From contig VZRR01009823.1 in NCBI GenBank assembly GCA_013398015.1, positions 248,001 through 312,000 of the forward strand: a stretch of DNA of 64,000 bases, written 5' to 3'. Both the position numbers and the translations under genes were made by a program. Position 1 is the stretch's first letter. The number at the start of each line of letters is the position of its first letter. The notes beneath the pieces were generated by a model. That model saw only the letters and a list, made by a program, of their open reading frames with translations. It did not search any database and was not told the origin of the DNA. The DNA is from Oreocharis arfaki (lineage: Eukaryota > Chordata > Aves > Passeriformes > Paramythiidae). Below, piece after piece: positions 12,601 through 27,600 of the stretch.

Positions 12601-15600
12601 GGGAGACATCAGCAGTAGGAGGGATTCCTGCTCCGAGAGCTTCTTTTTCAACCTCTCAATGACCTTGCTGCCTTTATTGGCCCTCTGAAGGGTGTGGGAG
12701 AGAGGGAGACGGAGAACACTTGTTACTCTCCAAATCTGCCCCCATTAACAGTAACATTTTGAAATCCACAGTCTCTACCCTGTGAGTAGGTAAATGGCCC
12801 CAGAGCAGAAGAAATGCTGTCAACAGGGTCCACAGGGCTCCCAGCTGCTCAGAAAGGTGTTATTTGCAGAATCTCTACAATTGGACTGGGCTCTGTTCCT
12901 TGATTCCAGCTGTCCCAGCTGAAGTGGTGTATGGCCACTGTCCCAGCTGTACCCTGTATTTTCTGTTCCAGAGGCTGCAGTAGCATCATGTCACTGGGCA
13001 ACCATAGCACTGCCAGGTCCTCCACACATCCTTAACTAAGGAGACTCTAAGGAACTTCTCTAGAAGCCACTCGGAACTCTCCCACTCACCACCCACTGAT
13101 CCATTTTCATCAGAGGTCCACTAAAAACATGGTTTTTCCTGGATAAAATCCAGTCCCAAACCCAGCCATGTGTATTGTTTAGCACTGACGCACCAAAGCA
13201 CGTTTTTTAGGCACCTGCAGCTGGTGAGTAAAAGGCTTCCACAAAGTGTTCTTCCTAATATCTTACTTTTTCCAGGAAGCCCTCTTTGAAAGCCAGCCAG
13301 GGCCAAGAGGCAGAAGCATATTCTTTAGAAGTGTGGGGAATAATCTTCTCACAGCACACCGATGTTATTCATACCCTGCTCTACATACCACCAGTGTTCA
13401 AACTCTTATTTCTCTTTTAGGCTCCAGGAAGGTTTGGGATCTAACAACTCTCAGAAAACATCTTGCAGGCAAAGAGAAGCCTGGTCCAGAGACACCATGT
13501 CCATTTGCTGGTGTTTTGATATCAGTGAAGTAGAAAAAGTTTCAAAGCCATAACTGAGCCTGCTAAAATTCAAGAGTACATGGCTTCTGACCAAAATCAC
13601 TGGCAGGACGATAATCTAACAGCCAGAAATTGGCAAATAACACTCCCAGTCCTTCTCATGTATGCAGCATAAGATCTCTGCCCTCCACATGGATGCTCCT
13701 AGGCGGTTTCGCTGAGTAGAGGAGCTGCTGGTACAACTACAGGGTCTTTTTGTCTCTGCCTCCTCACAGGGCAGCATCCGTCAGGCTGTGCACTAGCATG
13801 AGCAAAGCACCTGGCTATCACAAGCACCTGGCTATCACAAGCACCTGGCTATCACAAGCCCCTGCTGAACAGTCTGTTGCAGCCTGGCTCCCCACACTGT
13901 GCAGCCCTGGGAGAGCTGCTGCCACCAGCACCTCATCTGAGCACAGACACAGCATCTGCATTGCCATAGAGTGCTCAACTCCTTTACCTTTTCCCGCTGG
14001 ATGTCATTCTTGATCTGGGATATCTTGATCTTCATGGCATCCAGCTCCTCATCAGGTACCAGTGGGATATTAGGCACTGCCTCAGACTCATCCACCATTT
14101 GGAAACTGAGGTCAGTGAGTGGGATGTACCATTTGCAGTCATATTGTTGGCTCTTTCTGAAAGGCAGAAGGTCCAAACCTTTTACTATTACTGGTAAACA
14201 CCCACTCCTTCCCACAAGTCCTTCCCTGCTCTAGTGCATAACATACAGATACTGGCCCAACTTTACTGTCATTCCCATATGGAGGAAGTCTGGCAAAAGG
14301 CTGCTTTTCAGCAAGACAGCCTAGCAGGGCCAGTAGACAGTACAGCACATAACAAGGCAACTCTTTTTGTTATCTAGTTCTTTTCATCCTAAGAAACCAT
14401 ATCCATCTCCTGCAGACAATTTCAATCTTGTGTGTTCTCTCTTCGAAGCCTCTGGTATGGCAAAGTTCTAAAGCTGTGCCACATCTGTGACCTGGATTCA
14501 GATTCCGGCCCCCTGGAATCTGAATCTGGGTCTCTCCTGCCTAAGCTGGGGCCAAGGTGGGGCAGGTGAGCCAATGGATATAAACCTCTGTGTAGTCCAA
14601 CCAGGGGAGAGAAAGTAAAGCTCATAGCTGCCATTCTCCAGGGATTTCACCAGGATAAGCAGCTCCCTTTTAAAATGTTTCATGTCATTTATTCCCTCTT
14701 CACCTCTGCTGTCAGGAACATCCACTCTTGAGAATGTCTCACTCCTGTGAAGGTTCATTCCTCACAAGCACATGCTTTGAAAAGGGCAGGCATAACTTTT
14801 TGCTTGAGAAGGGCAAGAAGACGAGCGAGGTCTCCCCAAGAGAAACATTTACCAAATGAAGAGAAAGCCTGTTTGAGGCAAGTACACTGGTAATGGTTCC
14901 TCCCCCGTCATTTGTGAAAAAAGCCAACAACACTGCTTTTATAGCTGCACTTTGGGGTTGACACGTAGTCTGTTTACTGCACCTCTGCCATTTTTCTGTA
15001 AAACTTTTAACAGGCTGTAGCTGCAAAACCAAAATTAACAGCCTCAGTCACAAAAGAAAGTGAAGAATGTCACCTATTAAAAGAAAGGGGAAGTAGAAAA
15101 ATTGATGACATTTGTCCAAAATACCAGCAGCTACAGTATATCCTGCTCTCCTAGGTAGGTTCAGGGCAGGGATGGGAGGACTTAACCTTTCCTGAGGGGT
15201 CAGGACTTAGACAGGATCTCATACCTACCTTGCTGATCATTTCTTATCTAACTACATCTTGTGGATTATGGTTACCCAGGTCTGGGGTATCCATATGCAA
15301 CTAAAACTGCAGGCCAAACCCAGGGCTCTGTCGCAGCTGAGGTGCAAAGCACAAAGTCCAAAAGGAAACTCTCACCCTCCAATCTGCTTCTTGAGCTTAG
15401 CACACAGGAAGAGATCAGTAAAAAGAAAGACATGACGAAGCTTGCGAGCCCCCTCCACCAGCTCCACCATGAAACTGTCCTTCAGCAGCTGCCGGTGCTG
15501 GGGAAAAAAACAGGGAAAATGTTTCAGTGCAATACGAGCTCCACATTTGGCACTGGGGCAACACAGTCCTTAGACATGACTCCTACCAGAGCAAATTCAG

Positions 15601-18600
15601 TAAATCTGTCTAATTCAGAAAATCAAAAAAGCATGCTAAATACTCCTTGCTGTCAACTCTGCTCCCTGCTGCAGCCCTCTCTCCCAGAGGCAGAAAGAGC
15701 CATGCATCTTCTCCCCTACCTGGTGCTGGGCCAGACTTCAGGCTTCTCTCCATCACCTGTTCCTGAGCCCAAGTGCAGTTTGCTGTGAGTCACTGCCCAG
15801 CTCCTTCATACCAGAATCCCTGAATCCCTGCCAGCAGATCGTCCCCTCCCAAGCCAGCAGAGAGCAGCACACACCGCTTCTCCCAGAGTCACTTCTCCCA
15901 GAGCCACTTCCCAGCCTCTGCATCAGCTTCAGCCACCCCAGCAGGGATAGCAAAGGTCACCTCGACCCCCTCCCCTCCCATTCACAAAACGACTTTGTCA
16001 ACATCAACAGCTGAATGCCATTGCTGCTTCTTCACTACAAGTGCTGTTAATGATAATTCCTGAACACGTGTATCTGGAAAACTTCTCAGGAGTCCCTTAT
16101 CAGCCTGTGCTTTTAAAGAACCATCTGGATGTACCCACACCATGTGCCTACTGAAATCTTCTTTATATATCATATAAAGATTCTCCAAACCTAGAAGATG
16201 CAAAGAAGCTGCACAACTCTGATGCCTTTAATCCTGCTTCTAGTGCCAGGGAGTTTTACAGCCTCCTAAAGAAGGGGCACACATTGGTAGACAGAACCAA
16301 TGCTTTCCTAATTCCCTTACGGGGGAGGTGGTGGGGGAACAGATGACTCCATAGTTAAAAGACCAAAAGGCTGGAATGTTAGCACTTAGACAGGTGGCTG
16401 TGTGTTCATTCCCATGACCATGACAGGAGTTTCATGCCCTGCTCCATGCTCAGGTCCTCCACTGTGCCGTCAGGATCAGCAGGACTCAGTGCACACCTGG
16501 AATAGATACCTCCCACAGATTTTCAAACAGAAGTCAGAGCATTCAGCTCTGGGCAAATTTTATATCCACCAATATGTATAACTGTCAGTGTTGCCTCACT
16601 TCAGAGCCAGTACAAGCAGGAACCATCAGCTTCCCCACTAACGCTAAGGTATGCTAAGGAACTCTTCCCTGACCTGTACTTACTTTGTTACTCCAGCTAA
16701 GAGGATGCTCCTCTGACACCACTAAGTGACACATCAGACATCTCACATCTGCCCAGACAGCACAGTGGCTGGAGACAGGAGAGTTCTGCTAACCCTGTCC
16801 AGGGTTGACTAGCACCTCCCCAGCTGCCTCACTGCCTGCCTTGCCCACCCCCAAGCTCAGGACTCGCCCTGAGGCCTTGCTGCCCCACAGCCGTGACCCC
16901 CACTGGGGACACACACACAGAAGAGTGGGCATGCACCACAAGAGCAGCTCCCCTGGACAAGGTCAGGACACCCACATCAGAAGTGATGCCTCAGTTTCTC
17001 AGGTGATGCCCCCGGGTTCTGTTTGCTGCGTGACTTAACAAACCCTGAATGCACTCCCTGCTGAGCGTGTGGGAGTGCAAACCCCCGCTCTGCCTCTCCT
17101 TTTGCCTGCCATTCTTCCCATCTTGGTTCTCCAAAATGAAAACAAACCACATCAGTCCTGAGCCTAGCAGGCATCATGGCAAGCAACACATGACAAAGAA
17201 ATGCCCTTGCAGACATAATTCTTTTTTCCACAGTCTGTTCTACAGCACCCTACACTTCCTGACAGGGACTAGGAGCTTGCATTTTCCTGTCTGCAGCTAC
17301 ACAAGCACCACAGCTACCTGTGAAAGCACATGGAGCAGTGTCAGCAGCTCATCTTGGTGCTGCCTTCCATTACACAAAGGTCTTGGAAATCTGTGAGCAG
17401 GGCAGCAGAAGCTGCACCTTTCCCAGAGCTGCAGGAAGCAAGGCTGCTCCCTGGCAGACTGTTGCAGCATCACTGGGCAGGACTCTGGGGAGATCTGGCA
17501 TCCAGTAGTGATTCAGCTCAGAAAGGCCTGTACATATGCTAGTGTTTATTTTTAGGTGGGTGTGATCCTCCTGGCTTCTTCTCAGTGGTTTTGGAGAGAA
17601 CTCCTGCCTGCACTAATGCCTTTGCTGTTGATGGGCACTTGAGCACGCCTTCCCCTCCTCCCTGGAGAGCAAGCCCCAGATAGGAAACTAGAAACACTGA
17701 GCTTTGAAAATAAATAAACAAACAGGAGGAGGTACGTTGTCAGTAGCAAGAACAATCTCCTCTCCTGCAAAGAATTTCATTTGGGAGCAATAATAAGCAG
17801 GGAATGATATTTTGTGAGCAAGCCAAACCCCTGATCTCAGGTTTCTAGACCTGATGCATATTAATTACACTGCAAATCAGCTCAGCTCCTCCGGAGCAAT
17901 GAGAATAGCTGCTTACTGCCAGCTCAACCTCTGCACATTGTTCACAGGTGTAAAGATGTTCTCACGGCTTACTCATCTCTGCTACCCAGCAGGATGTGGC
18001 ACCGTCCTTTCCCTGCCTGCCAGTGACACGGCACAGTCCTGACCTGACCTTCTGTCCACCTCTGCCAGGCACTGGCAGTGTGTGAGATAAGCCAGGGCCC
18101 CAGCCCAGCACCCTGCCGAGAGCACATCTCCCCAAAACCTGAGCAGAAAGCTCAGCCATTCCATGCCAAATGGCTCAACAACCTTCACAGTTCCCACCTA
18201 GGGCTGAGGTGGCACTGAGTTTATTTGGATTAGCGCTCCTGGAAACCAAATCCTATCACTGACATAGACACAGTGCAACCCCGAGGCAGCAAAAAGTCCC
18301 ACAAAGAGAGCTGGGTGGGAGAGGACAAGCCTGTACTTCCTAAGCTGGGCTGGAACAGAAAGGAAGAAGTGAAAGGGATATACTCCAGTCAGTCAGACGG
18401 AAGCACTGAGCTTCCCAGACCCTTCATTCTTCCTCTCTTCTTGCTCGTGGGAGCTAGTTGGGAAGGTCTGCCTCCAGCAAGCAGCAGGGCTGAACTGCCA
18501 CAAGAGCAACCAAGCATTTGGGGAGGAAAGTACAGGAGAAAACATTTGTGGATCAAGCCAGGAAATTTCTCCTCACTACCAGCTTTTCTTGGAAAAGAGG

Positions 18601-21600
18601 ACTTTCATTAGGACTGGGCACAACAGGCATGCCCCAGCATCCGTGGGGCTGAGGAGGGGCACTTCCAGCAAAGGGGCACATCCTTTGCTGCAAATGAGTC
18701 ATCTTGCCGGGAGGTTCAGCAGGTCAGAGGGAAACAATATAAGGATTTCCCAATGGCTTACTAGATCCCTGTCAAACCCCACAGTGTGGGAGCAAAGGGC
18801 ACCTTCCTGGACCTCCTGACATGAGTCAGCCTATCCTCTCCCACCCTGGGGGAGCCAGCAGCCCCCTCAGACACGGCTTGTGCCACTCGGGAGGCCTGTG
18901 CCACCTCAGCTCTGCAGTTTTGGAACTAACACTTTGGTCAACTCCTTCCATCCAGGGCCACCAACAGCTATGCCTTTGGTGGCCTCCCATTAAAGGGGGT
19001 CTCCTGAAACACAAGGTCTTTTAGCTGGGTGATCCTGCTGTACATGACATACAATAGCTCTCATGTTGGAAACCATCTCTCTACCTTGTTCCCAGAGTTA
19101 CTCTGTTTGTTAAAGTTACCAAAGGTGCTAAAGATTTCCTAAAATACCCTGAAATAACATTGACTACAGAAACACCAAATAAACACACATGAGAACATTA
19201 AGATTAGGGTGATAGGGTGAAAGCAGCAGGAGAGTGGCAGAGTGACTCCCTCTCTTCCACGGACAGCCCCCAAGACTGTCAGGTGTCCAGCACAGGAGCT
19301 CAGCTCAGCTTCAGAAAGATGTTCCAGGAAGTGTGGGAGAAAAGTCTTGATTTTGTATCTCAATAGAGTGAATTAGGATAATCTTTAGTCTCTCACACAA
19401 GGCCTGTGCTAACTGTTACCTTCAGTGGTTCCTGCAAAGCTCCTGAACTGGTGCAATATAAGTTCCAAATCTCTTTTCCAGGCCCTGCTTTTCTTAGAGT
19501 GTTTTCATCTGCTTCTCCCACCCACCTCAGTGCTCTGAACAAAAGAGCTCTCCTTGTACCTTTTCCAGTGCTTGGTTATCCTCTTTGGATTGCCTATTGC
19601 TGTCCTCCTCCTCCTCTTACCTCTCTCACTGAGCATCTTCCCCTTCTCTGCTACCAAGCTCACGACTACCTGTATGCTCATCTATTCATCCTACAGTGTT
19701 TTTGTACTGTTTGCATATGATAAATCCTGCTGCTGTCACAGACTGATTAACTCCAGGAAGTGTGGCCAGCTTGTCTGAGACACATTACAAAAACTGGAAT
19801 CTCAAAACCTACTCAAGCAGACCCACAGCTGCACAAAAGGCCATCTCCCCACTCGTGTGCTGAGGAAAGAGCTCATCCGATGTGGTGACAGCAGAGGCCT
19901 GCAGTGTGCGTGGGTGAGAGCCCCAGGAAGGGCTGGGACATGTGTGAGGCAGAGGGAGGAGGGGAAAACCAGGAGAAGGGTATTGGCACATGTCAGTGAG
20001 GAAGAGGTGGTTTGGCTTTCTGCAGAGCGTAGGAAGAAAATGATTCCTCGTGTGTGTAAGTGAGTTGCAAGACCAGCACGGAAAAAAAAAAAGGGATGCT
20101 CTGCTGAGGGAGTTAAACTGGCTGCTCTTCGAGCATTTTAATAGCCTCTTTCTTCTTCCCAAAGCTCCTATTACCAGGAGCTCTCCAGCTCCAGCTGTAA
20201 GACAGAGTGTGAAGCAGCCAAGATAACTTCTGAGTGCTCTATTGCCAACATCTGCCCAAGGGCCCCAGAAGCAGTAGGCACCAGGCCCCATGCTGTGCAT
20301 GGCTATGCCTAAGCTTCGCTCCCAGCTTTTCAAAGGCTTCAGTTCGCACTTCTGCTCCCTTGCACATGTCCTTTGTCCTTTCCCTTCTCTAGCACACTAG
20401 GTCTCTACGAAGCCAAAGAGAAGCCTAAGGCAATGATACCCAGTCCCTCGACTGCAGTTCAAAACCACATTTAGAAACATGGTAGAGCAGCTTGCCAACC
20501 AGCCTCTTCTCTCCAGGGCAAGGACAAAGGTGTACAGCAGCACAAACTGATCTGGGATGTGATCTACTGGGCTTGAGCCCAGAAAAAGCTGCCTGTCAGC
20601 TCCCTTGTGTCTAGACTGGTGCTGATGAGACCAGACATGAAGCCACTCAGCCAGCAGTGACCCAAAACTCCAGGTTCCATTTCTCCGTGCCACTGCGGGA
20701 TCACGCAACCATCAGTATGAACACGTCAGAGAGGGTGGGAGTACACAGCCAGGGCAAGGCAGAGTGGCAGCCACCACACCCAGGCTGGTCTGAACTGCCC
20801 TGAAACAACACTCTGCAAAGAGCATGAGAGGAACAGCAGTCAAGCAGTCAACCACCACCTCTCAAGTGAAGTCTGCAATTTTTTGCAACTTCATTAATTC
20901 CTGCTTTGCACAAATGGACTGAATTAGCTGGAAACACCAGCCTTGACCTCTGGCAGGGAAAGACACAAGCAATACAGTCATTTGCATCCAGGCTTAGCTG
21001 AAAAGAAACCCAACATGCAGTACCTAGAGCTGCTCTGTTAACACTAGAGAAGGTTATTACTGCCTTCCTTCTGCACATAACAGTGGCACATCCTTCACCC
21101 CCAAAGCATTTGTTTTCCTTCTTCTCCAAGGCACCATCCCCAGCAGAACCTCAACCTCATTCCCTATTTAAACCAAGACAACAACAGTGGTGCAGAAGGA
21201 TCAGCAGCGACAAGGAAGATGACTCTTCCATGGCCCTGGTGGGTAACTCCACCACTCACATTCTGAGCCAAAAAGTACAGGGCTACTAAGACCCCCTTCC
21301 TCTCCATGCATCTGCTTGGTTATTTAGAGGGTTAGCAAAGTGGATACCTGTAGATAATTCATTAAAAAATGGTAAAAAAGGTAAAACTATAAAAGTAGAA
21401 AGATAGGAAGAAAAGAAGAGAGCAAGAGAATATAGTGGATCAAGCTGAATGGAAACAGACCCAAAAGGCCAGAGATGCCCCCCTGGCTCACCTGTGTTGC
21501 CAGGCTGGGGCTGGATCTCTCCTGGCTCCTCTGTACCATGGCCCTCAGCAAAGTCTGCCACAGTCAGCAAGGACCAAATTCTCTGTTCACAGGCTCACTC

Positions 21601-24600
21601 CACCAATATTGCCTTCCCTGCTGCAGCTCTTTCTGGCCCCCTGGCGAGGGATTTTACTCCCTTTGTTCCCATCTCTTTGCACTACCTGCAATACTCATCC
21701 AGCCCAGCAAATTAAACCACACGACAGAAACCTTCCAGTTCCTATGCATAAATCTAGATTAGAACAAAGCCCCTGGAGCCCAGCAAAACCAGGGGGCTGG
21801 AGTGCAGGATGGACACCTGGAATCACACAGAGAGCCAGCAGGCGGGTCAGGCTGAGTCACTGCTCCCAAAGCAGGGAATCACCTCTGCAAAAGAGAAGAA
21901 CACTGTGCTGATGAGCCTGTACTCTCTCCTGACCTGCACTCCCCTCCTTAGCAACCTCTCACTAGGGAGATTAACAACTGGCTGCTTTCCCCAGTTCAAA
22001 GCAATCCTGAAAAAAAGAGCTGGAGCAAGAGGCTGGCAAAGATTTGATTCCTTCCCACAACACACTCAAAGGGAAAAAATATTCCACATAAAAGGCAAGA
22101 ACTGGGAAAAAAAGATAACTGAGATCAGCACCTAAGCAATACATGAGGGGGAAAGGCTGTTTTACCCTCCTTCCTTTCCACCATGGAAACTTCAATGGGA
22201 GGAAGACAAATAATGAAAAAAGCCATCAAAGCAAGCTGGTGATTCATTAAAATAAAAAATGCATTATGCATTGAGAGCAGTCAATTAGGAGATGCAATCC
22301 ACACACTGTCCTGTCACCCCAGGGGAAGCACCAGCAAGGCGAGTGGGAGGAAAGGATAAGTAGAAAAGGAAAGATTTACAGGCATAAACAAAACCCAGCT
22401 ACGACCCCAAGCTGAGCAGCTTGTAGAAGGAACAGCCATCACTAACCCACATAGAGTAGCTGGGAGCAGATTTGTGTCTCTGGATTACTACATGGAGAGC
22501 GAACATACCTACTCTCAGGACATAGAGGGTTCAACTGGGGCACTGCTGCTTTGATAGAAGTGGGATATTGGTGCCAAATGACTAAAGAAAATATTTCTGG
22601 TCAGATTCCCAGAGTGGAAGGCAAGTCCTTTTCTTCCCTGGGCTCAGAAAAAGCTGTGTGCAGTGAGGGAGGGCACAAAGGGTTCCCAGTTCTCCCCAGC
22701 ATACCCACAGCCCTCTCCTCTGGTATGTCCTCTTCCTCCCTCCCCACATCATACCTGGAGTCACTGCAGGACCAGTGAGAGTGCGAATAGGCCTGCTGAG
22801 CCCAGCCCTGCCCTGCCTCCCTTTCCTGCTTTCCACGATCTGACAAATACACTGCTCCAAAAAGCAATCACCAGGATCATCCTCCTGAGCCTGCCCCTCT
22901 GCCTGGGCTCTGGCAGTTCATTAGGATTCTGCATGACACGTTTCAAAGCCTGCATCCCTCATTGAGATGCTGACAGACAACCAGAGAACACAAACTGCTC
23001 TCTCCCCTTCGAGGGGCATTCTAGCCTGTGCTTTCTGCTATGACTCAATCAGCAGCCAGTTTAACAAGGCCATCTCCCCGTCACTGAGGCACTGGTGACT
23101 GATGGCTGAGCTTCTACCTCAGCCTCCAACTGCTTGGCCCCTCCTCTTCATTTCTCAGCTGGAGGTGTCCTCGGTTGACAAAATGAGACAATGAGCAAGA
23201 CTTGCAGGACAAAGTGCACCAAATTCCCAGAACTGCGGCTTCCAGCAAACCTTTTGTCAGCTGAAAATCAGTTTAACAGCTAAAAGCAAGCACGTTTAGC
23301 TGTCACGATTTGGGAATAAATCATGAAGGTTCATGGTATCTTAACAATCTCCTGGGCTTTGTCAGATGTTTTTGTACAGAGTAATTTGGGTCACTGTTGA
23401 TCAGCTCATGTCTGGAATGCTGCCACAGTTCCTCTTACACATTTACTATCTGAGCTGCACCTCCCTTTGTCCAGTGTCCTACATCCTTATCTTTCAACAC
23501 TTCTGCCAGTCCTGGCCTTTGTTCATCAGGAGGGACTGAACCCCTTTTTAATGGAATTACAAGGCAGCTGAATGAGGAACGCCACTGAGGAACGGAGACT
23601 TCACCACAAAGAAATTCTGTGGCTTCCCTGCACAACACTGCATGCAGGTGAAGGATCTGCACATCTTAGACCTTTCTGGGTGCAGTCCAGCTCCTAACAG
23701 AGTTCAGAAAGGTTATATTACACTCTTAAGAGTCGATCATCTCCCTGTCTTTCCCAACCAATTCCATTTGTTTTGCTTTCCAGTCACAGTTACAACACTC
23801 TCCTTCAGAAATAAGGATGCAGAAAATTAATTTTATGGTGAAAATGAAGATTCTGGAAAACAGCTTTTCCTAATCTTTCATAACTTCTGATGTTTCCTCA
23901 CCTTTTTCTCCTCCCAGGTTTCCCATTCCGTTTCAGTTTACAAGTAAAATACAAATCCATTTAGTGCATGGCAATGTGCATCATAGAAATTATGTATGAC
24001 AAATGATTACAACAATGCTAAGGACAAAACTCTAATCATACTTTTCCTCTTGGTTTCCAAACTGTTTTCTGAACAGAAAACAGAGGGAGCTGTACCACAT
24101 CCTTTGGAGAACAAGGACACTGCATAAACTGTATCTCAGCAACAAAGAGATTAACAGCATAACTTCTTAGTCCACTCTACAGAAAAGACATAACCAGTAT
24201 TTGGAAACTGAGTGGAAACTGAGAAAATAACAAGAGCAGGAAGACTCACCTCCCCTTTCTTTACAGTCATGGATTGCCGACGAGGCGTGATCTCCTCGTT
24301 GATGCTGGAGAGGAAGTTCTGTGAGATGCGCAGAGCATCCTGCAGCAGGGGATGGTCAGGGTGGCTCACTGGAGTGTGCTTGAGCAAATCCTGACAGCAG
24401 GAACACAAACGGAGAGCACAATCATGAGCAGCACTGGATGGCAGAAGGGTTTGAGTGCCCACAATTAGACCTGTAGGACAAGAAGCTCCAGCTTCTTCAT
24501 ACAGATTAGAGCAAGGCTTTATCTCTAGAAGATAATAATACTCTGCACTTCTTGGTGACATCACTGAAAAGACAGCAGCATCCTACCTATGGACTCCATC

Positions 24601-27600
24601 TCCTTAGTGTAAAGGGAAGAGGCTCTTATGCAGCCCAACAAGTTTATTTTTGCAGTCCTGCAGCTCCATGGAAAATTTGAAGGTCAAAGAAAATAGGACA
24701 GGGCTCTAAGGTTTGAAAACTCCCCTTCAGATACTTACATGCAAGACAAGTGTGCTGCGAGTCACTCGATCCACTGGCTTGTACAACAGAGCTGTGAAAA
24801 CAAAGCAGCAGGAACATCAGGAAGAGTGAGTTCTTCTAGCATGGGTTGTCTTCTACTCGTGCACAGAGACAAGCCCCATGGAACCTGATCTTGACCAGGC
24901 TCTCTAAATGCCCCCATAAAACCACCACTGCTGGGATTGCATTTGTGCTATCACTGGGTAGCAGATGTTCTCTAAAAATCACAGCAGCCCTGTGGTTGGG
25001 CTGGCTTTGCCCAAAGGCACTGATGAAGTTTGATGCCAGGAAGCATTTCCTCATGCATGCAGCGGGCTTTGCACGAGCTCTGCTACTTAGCAGAAGGGAA
25101 CTGACTTCCCAGGTGGAGCCAGTAGACTCCATAACCTTCCAGCATTCGAAAAGAAAAACGGAGAGTGGAGGTTTGGCAACAGCCTCCACACAGTCCTGAC
25201 AGACTCCTCTCCATGGATCACTCACTTTCCAAGGAATTTTTCGTTGTCTGATCTTTAGATTCCTTTGTGCTTCTGGCCTTTAGATTCTAAAAGAAAAAGA
25301 AAACCCACATAGCAGATGGTCAGTCACCTTGAAATGTCACATGGGAACACAACAGACTATCTGCTCCTCCAGGGGAAGGCCTACATGTGAAAGGAGGACA
25401 TCTCTATCACAGTTCAAGTCAGTGATGGAAAAATGTGCTTTCCTTCTTGGTAAATCCACCACTGCCATGTCACAGGCACCCACACATCTCAAATATTAAG
25501 CAATGCTCTTAGGAGCACCTGTCAATAGACATGCAGCAAAGCAGGGAACCACCTACAGCAACAGGGATGGGGGAGTTTTTAAATCACCTGCAGAAGAAAG
25601 ACATCCATAAGGACACAGCCACTGTCCCAGCACCAACAAATAAAATACAGGATTGCGATTCAATACCCTCAGGTTATAGTTCTTATTCCTGTACTCAGAG
25701 CTGGGTGACCTTGGACAAGTCAGTTCTTTCACAGCAGCAAAGGAACGCTGTCTGTGACTCTGTTCTTTGCCATGGGCCATGACATGCATTAATGTGCTCA
25801 GCTCTAAAATCCTCACCAGGACACAAATGCAAAAGTACCATCACCATCATTCCAAATACAGTAGATACTGGCATGATTTCAGAATTATTCTTCAGAAACA
25901 GCAAAACTGAGGGATCATATTTTATCTCTTTATCATAAAAGTCTCAAGGGACATGCGATATAGAATGTACTCAGGAGTTTTCTCAGAGCACTCAATGCCC
26001 CTGGTAGTATTCAGCTCTGATTATTTATCTGATTGTTTTTAAGGAGACACATAGGAAATTCATGTTTTCTTGTCAACTGAGTTCTTCAGGAAATAATCAC
26101 TGCAACACAAAGAGTCAATGAGACTATGCACTGCAGGGAAAGCTGGTGGTCTGGGAAGCCTGAAAAAGTCTTCAAAATTCTTTGACACAGGTACTCCTCT
26201 GACAAGGAGGAAATCAGAGCAGGCCAAAGAATAGTATTATAGACTTATGGTTGATACACTTGCCTTTTTCAACAGAGAATTACTGTCTCCTCTCCCTGCC
26301 AGCAAAGTCTGCAATCCCACTGACAGCCACGGTGCAAGCCATTAAGGATAGCTTTTGTACCACAGCTAGAATCACCATTAGCAAGAGAAACATTTGAGAA
26401 ACTCACATACAGCTTTCCCTTCTAGAAATGCATGAAGGTGGCACAGAGCTGGAGAAGTTCAAAGCAATGCCAGTTTCTACCAGATTCCCTGGGTGGGGAC
26501 AGAACACAAAGGCTGTGTCTGTGACCAGCCCAAGGTACAAATCAGTGTAAGAAAAGGAACTGAAGCAGGGAGTCTGTGGGAGCTCACAACTCCTCCAGAA
26601 GTCAGGGCTGCAGAGGTACTTGGAGAATAGACAGGAGTGACATGGCAGGGTATTAGTCAGCCCCAGACAGCTCGTGTGTCTGAACACCGTGACATTACCT
26701 CAGAGATTTCAGCAAACTGAGCATTGGCTTGGCAGCATTTCTCTGCTGTCTCCATAGCAACCTCATAGTTATCCACAAAAGCCCGGTACACTCCCAGCTG
26801 GCTGGCCTGCAGGAAGCAAAACAAAATAAAATAAATGCTGGGGAAGAAGGCAGTTTGGGATGGTCAGCCATGGTATCTAACGATCAGATCATGTTCCTTC
26901 ACACCAAACAACTGCAGAGAATGCTGAGCAGGCCCAGAATGACATCTCTGACCTGTCAATTTTGTCTAACCAGCACTGGCGTCCCCATGTACCCAGTTCC
27001 ACCCTATGCTGAACAAGTTTACTGGTGAAGGATGTGAAAGCCTACAAGAATGGCACATCCTTATTTCTGACATCTATTTTTCCTTTCTGAACTGCCAGAT
27101 TAGTATCTATTAATATTGCAGCTCATTGATGTAACTGGAGCTGCTGGCTTTTTGCCACAACATATGAATCAGAGAGGAATGATTCAGCCCAACAGCACAA
27201 ATGTGACCCCAGTAAGCTACTTGTTGGCTTTTGCGTGATGGATATACTAAATCAAACCCAGATACTACCCATATCTGCATTAGTGAACATTATTATAAGG
27301 GCAGCGGAGTGCTGAAAATACAGAAGAGAGATCCAGAGCACAATCTGTTTGCATGGCAGTGACTGGGGCACTAGGTGACAGAAAATAGCAGTTTTTCCAG
27401 CAGAAGGAACATGGAATTGGTCCAGAAGAGGATGGAACGGGCCTCAGAGTGCAGTAGTAAGTCATTATTATCACAGAGTCTTAGCACTGATCCTGTTTGC
27501 TGACTTAGGAATTGCAGCCATATTCACGCCAGAGAACACAGGATCCAGCATGGGAAATCCCTGGGTAGCCTCCAAGCCTGTCTGGAGCGCAGAGTTGGCT

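Noticed and set aside
13807..13857. CRISPR-like array
   Set aside because: The repeats are directly adjacent without spacers, and the locus is a vertebrate intron.
15261..15788. 175-codon plus-strand frame
   Set aside because: It runs antisense across BCR exon 9 and shows no own similarity; it is a shadow of the coding exon and chance extension.
19809..20333. 174-codon minus-strand frame in intron 8
   Set aside because: No recognisable protein and no conserved motifs; likely chance.
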